From: Comamonadaceae bacterium G21597-S1
Lineage (GTDB): Bacteria > Pseudomonadota > Gammaproteobacteria > Burkholderiales > Burkholderiaceae_C
Assembly: GCA_027214345.1 (NCBI GenBank)
Contig: JAPWHR010000001.1
Location: 186,001 to 250,000, forward strand
Reading direction: 5' to 3'
DNA length: 64,000 bases
Under the pieces are notes generated by a model. The model searched no databases. It was not told the DNA's origin and was given only the letters and a program-made list of their open reading frames with translations. A program made the translations under genes and the position numbers. The first letter of the stretch is position 1. Every line of letters begins with the position of its first letter. Shown here one piece after another: positions 8,283-16,804 of the stretch.

Positions 8283-9170
8283 ATGAAGCCAATGACTTAC
8301 ACCACGCTGATCTCTGTCGCTGAATTGACAACCGCGCTCGATGCGCCTGCCGCCGATCAGCCGCTGCTGCTCGATTGCGGTTTCGAACTGGGCGATCCGG
8401 CCGCTGGGCGCCGCGCCTACGACACCGGCCACATTCCCGGCGCCGTGTACGTCCACCTGGAGGACACCCTCAGTGCTCCGAAGACCGGTCGCAACGGCCG
8501 CCACCCGCTGCCGCCCCGCGAGACCTTTATGCAGGCGATCGCCGCACTCGGTGCCGATGACGACACCCAGATCGTCGCTTACGACAACGCGGGCGGCATG
8601 TACGCGGCACGGCTGTGGTGGATGTTGCGCTGGGCCGGCCACGCGAAGGCTGCGGTACTCGACGGCGGCGTTGCCGGCTGGCTCGCGACGGGCAAGCCGC
8701 TGACGCATCAGGAGCCGGCAACCCGATCCCGAGGTAGCTTCAGCCTGCGCTCTTCACTCGTCAGCACCGTCGACTACGAGGCGTTGCGCCATAACCTGCA
8801 GACGCGCCACCTGCTCGTCCTCGATGCCCGTGCGCCGGACCGCTTCCGCGGAGAGAACGAGACCATCGACCCGATCGGCGGCCATATCCCCGGTGCCCGC
8901 AACCGGCTGTTTCGCGACAACCTTGCGGCCGACGGATGCTTCAAGCCGGCCGTCCGACTGCGCGCCGAGTTCGACGCGATCCGCAATGGCCGAGCCGCCC
9001 ACGATCTGGTCAGCCAATGTGGATCTGGGGTGACGGCCTGCCACAACCTGCTCGCGCTCGAAATCGCTGGACTGTCAGGTGCCGCGCTGTACCCCGGCTC
9101 CTGGAGCGAGTGGTGCACGCAGCCCGACGCAGCCATAGTCACCGGTGCCGCGGACGACGAGCTGCCATGA
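8283..9170 (+). CDS. 3-mercaptopyruvate sulfurtransferase (two-domain rhodanese)
   Basis: A protein of 295 aa with two rhodanese domains. The N-terminal domain has DTGHIPGAVYVHLEDTLS and DGGVAGWLATGKPL; the catalytic C-terminal domain has GGHIPGARNRLFRDNL. The active-site loop is QCGSGVTACHN with Cys246; CGSGVTA is the signature of mercaptopyruvate sulfurtransferases, while thiosulfate rhodaneses have CRKGVT. It would convert 3-mercaptopyruvate to pyruvate and pass sulfur to an acceptor. It starts one base after the preceding stop, or at the in-frame ATG at 8292. Its place beside the thiol dioxygenase points to organosulfur catabolism. Confidence 0.9.
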   Translation: MKPMTYTTLISVAELTTALDAPAADQPLLLDCGFELGDPAAGRRAYDTGHIPGAVYVHLEDTLSAPKTGRNGRHPLPPRETFMQAIAALGADDDTQIVAYDNAGGMYAARLWWMLRWAGHAKAAVLDGGVAGWLATGKPLTHQEPATRSRGSFSLRSSLVSTVDYEALRHNLQTRHLLVLDARAPDRFRGENETIDPIGGHIPGARNRLFRDNLAADGCFKPAVRLRAEFDAIRNGRAAHDLVSQCGSGVTACHNLLALEIAGLSGAALYPGSWSEWCTQPDAAIVTGAADDELP

Positions 9171-9320
9171 AACCTGGCCAGGGTTCTCGTCAACCGATTC
9201 CGACCGGGGCTCTTGGAGCCATCTGACCGCTCTTCATTGCCCTCGTGTTCAACAAGCCTTTCACGTTCGAGCCAACCAACTGGTGAACGTGCCGTTTAAC
9301 CACCACTACAAGGACCCAAC

Positions 9321-10307
9321 ATGAACAAACACATCCGCACCATGCGCCTGGGAATGATTGCCGCCGCACTGGCCGCGACACTGCCGATCCCGACCCTTGC
9401 CCAGCAATCGGCGCCGTGGCCGAGCCGGGTGATCACCATCGTCTCGCCTTACAACCCCGGCGGGACCAATGACATTCCTGCGCGCATCCTGGCCGAGGGC
9501 TTCCAGAGGATCTTCGGGCAGAGCGTCATCGTCAAGAACGTCCCGGGTGCGGGCGGGTTGATCGGCAGCCAGGAAGTGCTGAAGGCGGCGCCGGACGGCT
9601 ACACGCTGCTGCTCTCCAACATTGCGGGAATGATCGTGCAGCCCGTGGTCAAGACGCCGGCCCCGTACGACCCGTTGAAAGACTTCACCCCGATCGCGAA
9701 GGTGTCGGACGCTTACGCCTTCGTGGGTACTTCAGCCGATCTACCAGTGAAGAACGTGGGCGAGTTGATCGCGCACGCGAAGAAGGAACCCGGCAAGCTC
9801 AACTACAGCACCGCAGGCTCCGGCTCGTTCGGCAACTTCATCGGTGAGTACTTCAAGTTGCTGACCGGCACAGACATCGTCCATATCCCGGCCAAAGGCA
9901 GCGCCGCAGCGCTGTTGGAGATGAAGGCGGGTCGGATCCAGTTGATGTTCGATCCGCTGGTCCTGCCGCAGTCCAGCGACGGCAGGATCAAGGTCCTGGC
10001 GGTCGTGAACAAGACCCGGCTTCCCCACGCGCCCCAAATTCCGACAGTGCGGGAGGCCGGAGGACCGGAGATGGACATGCCCGCCTGGTACGGACTGTTC
10101 GGGCCCGCGCAGATGCCACGCGACATCGTGGCCAAGCTGGAAGCCGCTATCAACACGGTGTTGAGCGATCCCGAGACCCGCCAGAAGCTGCTGACTGCGG
10201 GCCTGACGGCCAATGTGGAGACCGGATCGCAATTCCGCAGCAAGCTCGAGTCCGAACTGAAGTTGTACAGGGAAGTGAAGGAGAAAGCGAAGATGACGGT
10301 GGAGTGA
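9321..10307 (+). CDS. Bug-family tripartite tricarboxylate transporter receptor
   Basis: A protein of 328 aa with a Sec signal peptide (MNKHIRTMRLGMIAAALAAT; cleavage likely after TLAQ). The mature protein has the TctC/Bug hallmarks WPSRVITIVSPYNPGGTNDI, NVPGAGGLIGSQEVLKAAPDGYTLL and YSTAGSGSFGNF. Bug proteins bind small carboxylates in the periplasm, often without a dedicated TctAB permease nearby, and none is in this window. The C-terminus is closely similar to the fragment at 1-142. It lies 150 bases after the sulfurtransferase, so it may have its own promoter. It probably feeds the linked catabolic operon. Confidence 0.92.
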   Translation: MNKHIRTMRLGMIAAALAATLPIPTLAQQSAPWPSRVITIVSPYNPGGTNDIPARILAEGFQRIFGQSVIVKNVPGAGGLIGSQEVLKAAPDGYTLLLSNIAGMIVQPVVKTPAPYDPLKDFTPIAKVSDAYAFVGTSADLPVKNVGELIAHAKKEPGKLNYSTAGSGSFGNFIGEYFKLLTGTDIVHIPAKGSAAALLEMKAGRIQLMFDPLVLPQSSDGRIKVLAVVNKTRLPHAPQIPTVREAGGPEMDMPAWYGLFGPAQMPRDIVAKLEAAINTVLSDPETRQKLLTAGLTANVETGSQFRSKLESELKLYREVKEKAKMTVE

Positions 10308-10386
10308 ACTTTGTCGTTCGCCACACCTTCGCGCGTGCCGCGGCCCGCGGCTGCGCACGTTCGTTACTTCCATAGCTGATCACAAC

Positions 10387-11799
10387 ATGACCGCCACGAC
10401 TCCCTCCGCTTCACAGCCGCCGCTCCCCGAAGGACTGGTCGCCGCACTGACGACCCATTTCGGCGGCCGCTTCTCCCAGGCGCTCGCCATTCGCGAGCAG
10501 CACGGCCGGGATGAATCGGCCTATCCGATCATGGCGCCGGATGGCGTTGTATTCGCCGAGTCCACGGACGACGTGGTGGTCGCCCTGAAGGCCTGCGTGG
10601 CGCACCGCGTTCCGATCATCGCGTTCGGCGCAGGCTCCTCCATGGAAGGGCATCTGCTCGCGCATCGCGGCGGGATCACGATCGATGTCTCTCGCATGAA
10701 CCGGATTCTGGCAGTCCAGGCCGACGACATGACGGCGACGGTTCAGGCGGGAGTTACCCGCCGCCAACTCAATACCGAGCTGCGGCAGACCGGCCTGTTC
10801 TTCCCCATCGATCCCGGCGCCGATGCCTCGCTCGGTGGCATGGCGGCCACGCGCGCAAGCGGCACCAACGCAGTGCGCTACGGATCCATGCGCGAAAACG
10901 TGCTGGGCCTCACCGTGATCACTGCGGATGGCGCAGTCGTCAAGACAGGCACGCGCGCGCGCAAGTCCTCCGCCGGCTACGACCTCACCCGCCTGTTCGT
11001 CGGCTCGGAAGGCACGCTGGGCATCATCACCGAAGTCACGGTGCGCCTGTATCCGGAGCCGGAGGCCGTCTCGGCGGCGGTGTGCTGCTTCGAACACGTC
11101 TCCGACGCTGTCGCTACTGTGATCCAGACCATCCAGATGGGTGTGCCGGTGGCGCGCAGCGAATTCCTCTCGGGCAACATGATCCGGGCGCTGAACGCGC
11201 ACAGCAAGACCTCGCTGCGCGAGATGCCCACCCTGTTCTTCGAGTTTCAGGGCTCGGAAGCCAGCGTGCGCGAACAGGCGGACCAGGTGCAGGCGATCGC
11301 CAGCGAGTTCGGCGGCCTCGACTTCGAATGGGCAACCTTGCCCGAGGAGCGCAGCCGCCTCTGGAACGCTCGGCACAATGCACTCTTCGCGGCGGTACAG
11401 TCGCGGCCCGGTTGCCGCGCGATCAGCACCGACACGTGCGTGCCGATCTCGCGCTTGGCCGAGTCGCTCGAAGGCGCGCAGCGCATTCTGGAAGATGCGC
11501 CTTTCCCATCGATGCTGGTCGGCCACGTGGGTGACGGCAACTTCCATGCGTTGCTTCTGGTCGACCCGGAGAACCTGGCGGAGGTGGAGGCGGCCGAACG
11601 GCTGAACGAGCGCATCGTACGGCTCGCGTTGTCGATGGATGGCACCTGCACAGGCGAGCACGGAATCGGGCTGCACAAGATCCCTTATCTTGCGGAAGAA
11701 GCAGGCGAGGAAGCCATCACCCTGATGCGAACCATCAAGCGTGGCCTCGACCCGCTGAATCTGCTCAATCCAGGCAAGATGTTTTCGCTGGCCGAATGA
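10387..11799 (+). CDS. FAD-binding oxidase, D-lactate/glycolate dehydrogenase (GlcD/LDHD) type
   Basis: A protein of 470 aa. The PCMH-type FAD domain is seen in PIIAFGAGSSMEGHLLAHRG, the PGADASLGGMAATRASGTNA loop and FVGSEGTLGIITEVTVRL. The C-terminal oxidase domain ends with GHVGDGNFHALLLVDP and CTGEHGIGLHKIPYL, the histidine-containing motifs of D-2-hydroxyacid oxidases. It would oxidise a D-2-hydroxyacid to a 2-oxoacid, with electrons going to the respiratory chain. It follows the Bug gene by 79 bases on the same strand. A mercaptolactate-like substrate would give mercaptopyruvate for the sulfurtransferase, but this is inference. Confidence 0.9.
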   Translation: MTATTPSASQPPLPEGLVAALTTHFGGRFSQALAIREQHGRDESAYPIMAPDGVVFAESTDDVVVALKACVAHRVPIIAFGAGSSMEGHLLAHRGGITIDVSRMNRILAVQADDMTATVQAGVTRRQLNTELRQTGLFFPIDPGADASLGGMAATRASGTNAVRYGSMRENVLGLTVITADGAVVKTGTRARKSSAGYDLTRLFVGSEGTLGIITEVTVRLYPEPEAVSAAVCCFEHVSDAVATVIQTIQMGVPVARSEFLSGNMIRALNAHSKTSLREMPTLFFEFQGSEASVREQADQVQAIASEFGGLDFEWATLPEERSRLWNARHNALFAAVQSRPGCRAISTDTCVPISRLAESLEGAQRILEDAPFPSMLVGHVGDGNFHALLLVDPENLAEVEAAERLNERIVRLALSMDGTCTGEHGIGLHKIPYLAEEAGEEAITLMRTIKRGLDPLNLLNPGKMFSLAE

Positions 11800-11914
11800 C
11801 TACCCCGCCCTGCCAACCTCCTGCGTCGCGGTGCATCGCAATGCGCCCAGCCCTTCAGCCACTGCCTGCGCGCTTTCTGGTCGCACGCACGAAATGATGC
11901 CGGCAGACGACTTG

Positions 11915-11982
11915 TCTGCACGCGTCGCCGCCGCGGCAAACCGTCACCTGACGCCGGGGCAGATGACAGGCTGCCTGGTCCA
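11915..11982 (+). pseudogene. Short remnant of an ADP-forming acyl-CoA synthetase
   Basis: About 22 codons here read RVAAAANRHLTPGQMTGCLVQ and match the ATP-grasp segment RIAAAAGRHLKPGQMTGCLVQ of the intact synthetase (bases about 3601-3668) at both protein and DNA level. The flanks do not continue the match. This is debris from a paralogous synthetase, or a small duplicated piece, left between the FAD oxidase and the hydroxyacid dehydrogenase. No complete gene is present in 11800-12026. Confidence 0.7.
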
Positions 11983-12026
11983 ACGAGCGCCATGCGCCCG
12001 CGTAGCGCCTTGTGGAGCCTGGTGAC

Positions 12027-12950
12027 ATGGTCTCGTTGCTGCTCAACCACGACGTGCCGCAATGGCTGCCCGCCATGCGCGCCGCCGCACCCGACCTTGC
12101 ACTGCGCGTGGCGCCGGATCTCGGCAACCGGGCCGACATCGACGCCATTTTGACCTGGAAGGTGGACGCCGAACTGCTGGACGCACTGCCCAATTTGCAA
12201 CTGCTCTATGCAGTGGGCGCCGGGGTCGACTACCTGGTGGACCTGGTGCGGCAACGGCCGCACCTGCGGATCGCGCGCATCGCCGACGACGCCGTATCGG
12301 GCGACGTGGCCACGCTAGCAGTCGCCGGCACGCTGCAATGGTTTCGCGATCTGCCGCAGTATGCGCGCCAGCAGGACCAGCACCAATGGGAACCACTGCC
12401 GGTACGCTGCAGCGCCGGGACGACCATCGTCATCCTGGGACTGGGGCGCATCGGATGTGCCACCGCGCGCGCGTTCCAGGCACTCGGCTTTGAGGTTTGC
12501 GGATGGTCGCGCACCTGCCGTTCGATCGACGGGATCCGGACGTTCGCCGGCCCCGAGGGACTGCGCGCGCTGCTGCCACATGCGCAGGTGCTGGTATGCA
12601 CGCTGCCGCTCACCGACCAGACCAGTGGCATCATCGACGCTGCACTGCTGGCAAGCTTGCCACGCGGTGCCTTCGTCGTGAATGTGGGTCGCGGCGCGCA
12701 CCTGGACGAGTCTGCGCTGCTTGCCGCGCTCGACACTGGTCAGGTGTCTGGCGCTTTCCTGGACGTTTTCTCGACGGAGCCGTTGCCCGCAGGCCATGCG
12801 CTGTGGCGGCATCCGGCCGTCCGTATCACGCCCCATGTGGCATCGCGAACGCAGCCCGCACGGGTCGCGCCCCAGGTCGTGGAGAACCTGCGCCGGTTGC
12901 GGGCAGGCGAGCCGCTTCTGAACCTGGTCGACCCCGTGGCAGGATATTGA
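12027..12950 (+). CDS. D-isomer-specific 2-hydroxyacid dehydrogenase (GhrA-like)
   Basis: A protein of 307 aa. The catalytic domain is N-terminal; the NAD(P) fold has VILGLGRIGCATARAFQALG. The family segments ALLASLPRGAFVVNVGRGAH and FLDVFSTEPLPAGHALW are present, with the catalytic arginine in VGRGAHLD and histidine in ITPHVAS. It most resembles glyoxylate/hydroxypyruvate reductase A. The ATG at 12027 is preceded by GGAG nine bases away; a GTG at 12012 is possible. It follows the broken synthetase remnant, and converges with the aldehyde dehydrogenase. The substrate in this cluster could be a sulfur-bearing 2-oxoacid. Confidence 0.88.
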   Translation: MVSLLLNHDVPQWLPAMRAAAPDLALRVAPDLGNRADIDAILTWKVDAELLDALPNLQLLYAVGAGVDYLVDLVRQRPHLRIARIADDAVSGDVATLAVAGTLQWFRDLPQYARQQDQHQWEPLPVRCSAGTTIVILGLGRIGCATARAFQALGFEVCGWSRTCRSIDGIRTFAGPEGLRALLPHAQVLVCTLPLTDQTSGIIDAALLASLPRGAFVVNVGRGAHLDESALLAALDTGQVSGAFLDVFSTEPLPAGHALWRHPAVRITPHVASRTQPARVAPQVVENLRRLRAGEPLLNLVDPVAGY

Positions 12951-13115
12951 GCCGCTGGTGTTCGCCCCGTTCCCACCGCGGGACGACGGCTTCGCGTCCG
13001 GAGCGCTGGAAGCGATCGCTGCACGTGACCGGGATGTGGAGCTATGCAACCATCCTCCAGCGGCAGGAGCCGACACGGCGCCGGCTACCCGTTGCAATCC
13101 GGCGTACGCCGGCGG

Positions 13116-14618
13116 TCAGGCGACCTTGATCACCACCGACTTGGTCTCCAGGTAGTGATCCAGATGCTCGCGGCCAAATTCGCGACCATAACCACTACCC
13201 TTGCAACCACCAAACGGTACGGCCGGATCCATCGCCTGGTAGCAGTTCACCCACACGACTCCGGCCCGAAGCCCGGCCGCAACCCGATGCGCCTGGGACA
13301 GGTCACGTGTCCAGACACCGCTGCCCAGGCCAAAGTTGGTGGAATTGGCGCGCTGCAGCACATCGTCCACGTCATCGAACGGAATCGCGCACACCACCGG
13401 CCCGAAGATTTCTTCGCGGACGATGCGCATGTCTTCGTTGACACTGCCGAACACCGTGGGAGGCACGAAAAATCCGGACGCCAGCGGCCCGTCGGTCAGG
13501 CGCGCGCCACCGGACATCAAGCTGGCGCCCGCCGCACGACCCCCGTCGATGTAGCCCAGTACGCGATCCATCTGCTTTGCAGACACCAGGGGACCGAGTT
13601 GCGTATGCGGATCCAGCGCATTGCCGACCTGCAGCTGCCGCCCGTACTCGGCAACGCGCGCGACGAATTCTTCGTAGATCGGGCGTTGCACGTACAACCG
13701 GGTGCCTGCAGAACAGATCTGCCCGGAATTGGCGAATACGCCCATGGCGGCGCCCGGCACGGCTTCGTCCAGGTTCGCGTCCGCGAACACGATGTCGGGC
13801 GACTTGCCGCCCAACTCCATGGTCAGGCGCTTTACATTGCCCGCCGAGGCGCGAATGATGGCCTGGCCAGTGGCGTTGGATCCCGTGAAGCTCACCTTGT
13901 CGACATGTGGGTGCTCGGCCAGCGCGGCACCCGCGTCGCCCAGGCCGGGCAACACGTTCACCACGCCTGCGGGGAATCCGGCTTCCAGCAGCAGCTCGCC
14001 CAGCCGCAGCGCCGACAGGCAACCCTCCTCCGAAGGCTTGAGCACCACGGTGCAACCCGTGGCCAGCGCGGGGCCGAGCTTCGCGAGATTCGTGATCACC
14101 GGCACGTTCCACGGGGTAATTGCGCCGACCACGCCGACCGGCTCCTTCACCGTGTAGGTCAGGAACTCGCCGGGCATCGAGTTCTGCATCGTCTCGCCGT
14201 GGATCTGGATCGACAGACCCGCATAGAAACGGATCACGTTACCCCAGCGTGCACGGCTCGCCGTGGTGCGCGTGATCGGCTGGCCCATTTCCATGCTGTC
14301 GAGAACCGCAAGTTCTTCCGCGTGCGCTTCCACGAGGTCGGCAAATCGCAGTAGCAGCTTTTGACGATCAGCCGGCTTCACGCGGCGCCACTCCCCATCC
14401 AGGGCGCGGCGCGCCACGGCCACCGCGCGGTCGATGTCGGCTGCGCCGGCCCGTGCAACGGTTGCCAAGCGCTGCCCAGTGGAAGGATTGATGCAGTCGA
14501 ACGTACGCCCGTCCGCCGCAGCACAATGGTCACCGTCCACCAGCAGCAGCTTGACAGCACCTTGCAGGAACCCCGGCAACAAGCCGGCGCGGGCGCACTC
14601 TGCCATACTCGTGCTCAT
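13116..14618 (-). CDS. NAD(P)-dependent aldehyde dehydrogenase
   Basis: A protein of 500 aa, full length for the superfamily. It has the cofactor segment GAITPWNVPVITNLAKLGPA, the general-base glutamate in MELGGKSPDIVF and the catalytic cysteine in NSGQICSAGTRLYV, plus the C-terminal PFGGCKGSGYGREFGREHL. It oxidises an aldehyde to the acid. It is the last gene of a minus-strand operon, three bases after the Bug receptor, behind a zinc alcohol dehydrogenase that is broken by a stop codon; alcohol then aldehyde oxidation is the implied order. It is of the betaine/phenylacetaldehyde-like group; the substrate is unknown. Confidence 0.92.
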   Translation of the reverse strand: MSTSMAECARAGLLPGFLQGAVKLLLVDGDHCAAADGRTFDCINPSTGQRLATVARAGAADIDRAVAVARRALDGEWRRVKPADRQKLLLRFADLVEAHAEELAVLDSMEMGQPITRTTASRARWGNVIRFYAGLSIQIHGETMQNSMPGEFLTYTVKEPVGVVGAITPWNVPVITNLAKLGPALATGCTVVLKPSEEGCLSALRLGELLLEAGFPAGVVNVLPGLGDAGAALAEHPHVDKVSFTGSNATGQAIIRASAGNVKRLTMELGGKSPDIVFADANLDEAVPGAAMGVFANSGQICSAGTRLYVQRPIYEEFVARVAEYGRQLQVGNALDPHTQLGPLVSAKQMDRVLGYIDGGRAAGASLMSGGARLTDGPLASGFFVPPTVFGSVNEDMRIVREEIFGPVVCAIPFDDVDDVLQRANSTNFGLGSGVWTRDLSQAHRVAAGLRAGVVWVNCYQAMDPAVPFGGCKGSGYGREFGREHLDHYLETKSVVIKVA

Positions 14619-14621
14619 CGC

Positions 14622-15602
14622 TTACTCTTCCACTTTGAAGCCGGTGGCCTTGACGATCGGTGCCCACTCGGCGAAATCCTGCCGCATGATGCGGGCGAAC
14701 TCTTCCGGGGTCTCCTTGCCACGCGGTTTGAAATTCATCTTCTCGAAGGTCTCCCTCAGCCGCGGGGCATCCACCGCCGTGCGGATGGCGGCGTTGAGGC
14801 GGCGGACATCGGCTGCCGGCGCATTGGCCGGCATGATGAAACCCACCCACTCCGGCACCACCGCGTCGAAGCCCGCCTCCTTGAACGTCGGCGTGTTCGG
14901 CAGCGTCTTCGGCCGCTGTGCGCTCGCCGTGCCGATGATGCGCAGCTTTCCGGTGGATAGCTGCGCCTGAGCCTCTGCCACCTGCGTGAAGCCAAGCGGG
15001 ATGTGTCCGCCAAGCACGTCCTGCACCACGGGAAGACCACCGCGGTAAGCCACATAGTTGAGGTCCAGGCCCATCTCACGTGCGACGCGGTATGCGGCGA
15101 AGTGGATGACGGATCCCATGGCCGGGATACCGATTTGACCGCGGGGACCAGGATCCGCCTTGACCCAACGGATGAGGTCTTGGGGCGTCGTCACTTCAGC
15201 GGGCACGGTGGGGCCGACGCTCAGGCAAAACTCGATGTCGCAGATGGTCCCCACCGGCGTGAAGTCGTCCAGCACATATGGGATCTTCTTGTACACATGG
15301 GGGTGCACGCCGAAATTGCTGGCCGAGACAATCACCATTGCGTTGCTGTCCGCAGGCTGCTGCTTCACGTACTCGACGCCCAGGCGGCCGGAGGCACCGG
15401 TGCGGTTCTCAACCACCACGGCGCTTGCATAAGCACCCTGCAGCTCGCGGCCCAGCGCGCGGCACAACACGTCCGTCGCGCCGCCCGCGGGCCAGGGACA
15501 GATGATGCGCAGCGGCTTGTCGCCGATCTGTGCGAAGGCCGGGGCCGCCACGGTGGCGGTGGCAGCGCCTGCCGCCATCAAGAGGGTTCTGCGTTGGATC
15601 AT
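14622..15602 (-). CDS. Bug-family tripartite tricarboxylate transporter receptor
   Basis: A protein of 326 aa. The leader MIQRRTLLMAAGAATATVAA has a twin-arginine-like start and a cleavage site after PAFAQ. The mature part has LRIICPWPAGGATDVLCRAL, VVVENRTGASGRLGVEYV and the C-terminal RQDFAEWAPIVKATGFK, typical of Bug/TctC proteins. It lies between the broken zinc dehydrogenase and the aldehyde dehydrogenase, so its ligand is probably the alcohol, aldehyde or acid of that pathway. It is clearly different in sequence from the Bug receptor at 9321-10307. Confidence 0.92.
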   Translation of the reverse strand: MIQRRTLLMAAGAATATVAAPAFAQIGDKPLRIICPWPAGGATDVLCRALGRELQGAYASAVVVENRTGASGRLGVEYVKQQPADSNAMVIVSASNFGVHPHVYKKIPYVLDDFTPVGTICDIEFCLSVGPTVPAEVTTPQDLIRWVKADPGPRGQIGIPAMGSVIHFAAYRVAREMGLDLNYVAYRGGLPVVQDVLGGHIPLGFTQVAEAQAQLSTGKLRIIGTASAQRPKTLPNTPTFKEAGFDAVVPEWVGFIMPANAPAADVRRLNAAIRTAVDAPRLRETFEKMNFKPRGKETPEEFARIMRQDFAEWAPIVKATGFKVEE

Positions 15603-15633
15603 TTGTCGTCTCCTAGGTTGTAGTCAAGGGGTT

Positions 15634-16740
15634 TCAAAGGGAAGGAAGAATCGTGGCTCGCTGCACCTCTCGGCGGGCCGAGGCGTCGATGGCGCGTTGT
15701 GCGTCTTTGAGCGCAAACTGGCGATCCACCAGCTTGTCGAAGGGGTAGCGCTGGCCGGGGCCCGCGAGGAATCGAACTGCCTGGTGCAGATATTTGGGCG
15801 GATATCGATTGACACCGATGATGCGTGCCGACTTGCGTACCACCAGCGCCGGATCGAACGGCGTCATCTGGCCCTGCGAGATGTTGCCCATGGCGACGAA
15901 CACGCCTTCCGGCCGGAGGTAGTGCACGCCTTCGGCAAAAGCCGCTGGCACACCCGTCACCTACATCACCACGTCGGCGCCCTCGGCGCCCGCAATCTGC
16001 TGCACGAGCTTCACGCGGTCAGCGAGCTCCGTCACCTGATCGAAGTTCACGAGGTGGTCGGCGCCAAAGGCCTTCGCCAGCTGCAGGCGCTCGGCGACAC
16101 GGTCGATCACGATCACGCGCGCGCCCCGCTCCTTCGCGACCGCGGCGGCGGACAGACCCAGGCCGCCGGCACCCTGGATGACGAACGTCTGGCCAAGCGT
16201 GAGATTGGCACGGTCCAGGCCGTGCAGCACCTGTGAAAGCGCGCAATTGGCCGCCGAGGCTGCCGCGTCGCTGACGTTCTCCGGCACCCGAAAGAACGGC
16301 TGGTCCGCATGCAGGTAATAGTGGGTTGCGAAGGTGCCGCCGTGGAAGTGCGGCCGGAGGTGCGTCTTGGCGAAGTGGTGGTAGGACAACACGCAGGCAT
16401 TCGGGATTCCGCGCACGCAGTTCTCGCAGTGCCCGCACACGGCGTGGTATATCGGCACCACGCGATCGCCTACCGCCACCGGCGTCCCGGCGCTATCCGT
16501 AGACAGCGCCTCACCAAGTGCCAGCACCTTGCCAACCATCTCGTGGCCCAAGCCGCCGCAGCGAAACAGAGGATGCTTGCCCTGGAAGATGTGGACCTCC
16601 GATCCGCAGACGTTGGTCTGAAGCACCTCCAACAGCGCCGCTCCAGGCTCAATGTCGGTGGGCAAATCGTAGTCGCGGATCTCCAAGGAGCCTGGCTCCG
16701 TCATGTAGGCCAAGCGGCCCTTGTTGCGTTCCGTGTTCAC
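15634..16740 (-). pseudogene. Zinc-binding alcohol dehydrogenase interrupted by an in-frame TAG
   Basis: Two adjacent frames in the same register form one medium-chain dehydrogenase of about 368 codons. The first part has the zinc-ligand regions TNVCGSEVHIFQGKHPLF and GHCENCVRGIPNACVL and the cofactor motif GAGGLGLSAAAVAKERGA. It stops at a TAG (15961-15963) after GADVVM; the second part continues directly with VTGVPAAFAEGVHYLRPEG. The expected residue at the stop is probably Glu (GAG to TAG). The start is GTG at 16740, preceded by GAAGGAG. It heads the operon with the Bug receptor and aldehyde dehydrogenase. It may be inactive, suppressed, or a sequencing error. Confidence 0.85.
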
Positions 16741-16791
16741 TGTGTGTGTGCTCCTTCGCCGCGTAGTGTCAACGGTGCATTCGCATCGCAC

Positions 16792-16804
16792 AAATTGAAA
16801 GTTC
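16792..16804 (-). promoter_or_regulatory. 13-base motif shared by two operon promoters (copy 2)
   Basis: On the minus strand this reads GAACTTTCAATTT, identical to 1083-1095. It lies 51 bases upstream of the zinc dehydrogenase GTG, nearly the same distance as copy 1 from its gene (56). The matched distance and orientation suggest one regulator or one promoter type for both operons. Confidence 0.45.

Noticed and set aside
13044-14354. A 436-codon plus-strand open frame opposite the aldehyde dehydrogenase
   Set aside because: The minus-strand dehydrogenase is complete with all catalytic motifs; the antisense frame shows no domain.
16741-16752. TG dinucleotide run before the zinc dehydrogenase start as a slippage switch
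   Set aside because: The run is short and lies outside the coding frame between the ribosome binding site and the GTG; no evidence of variation.
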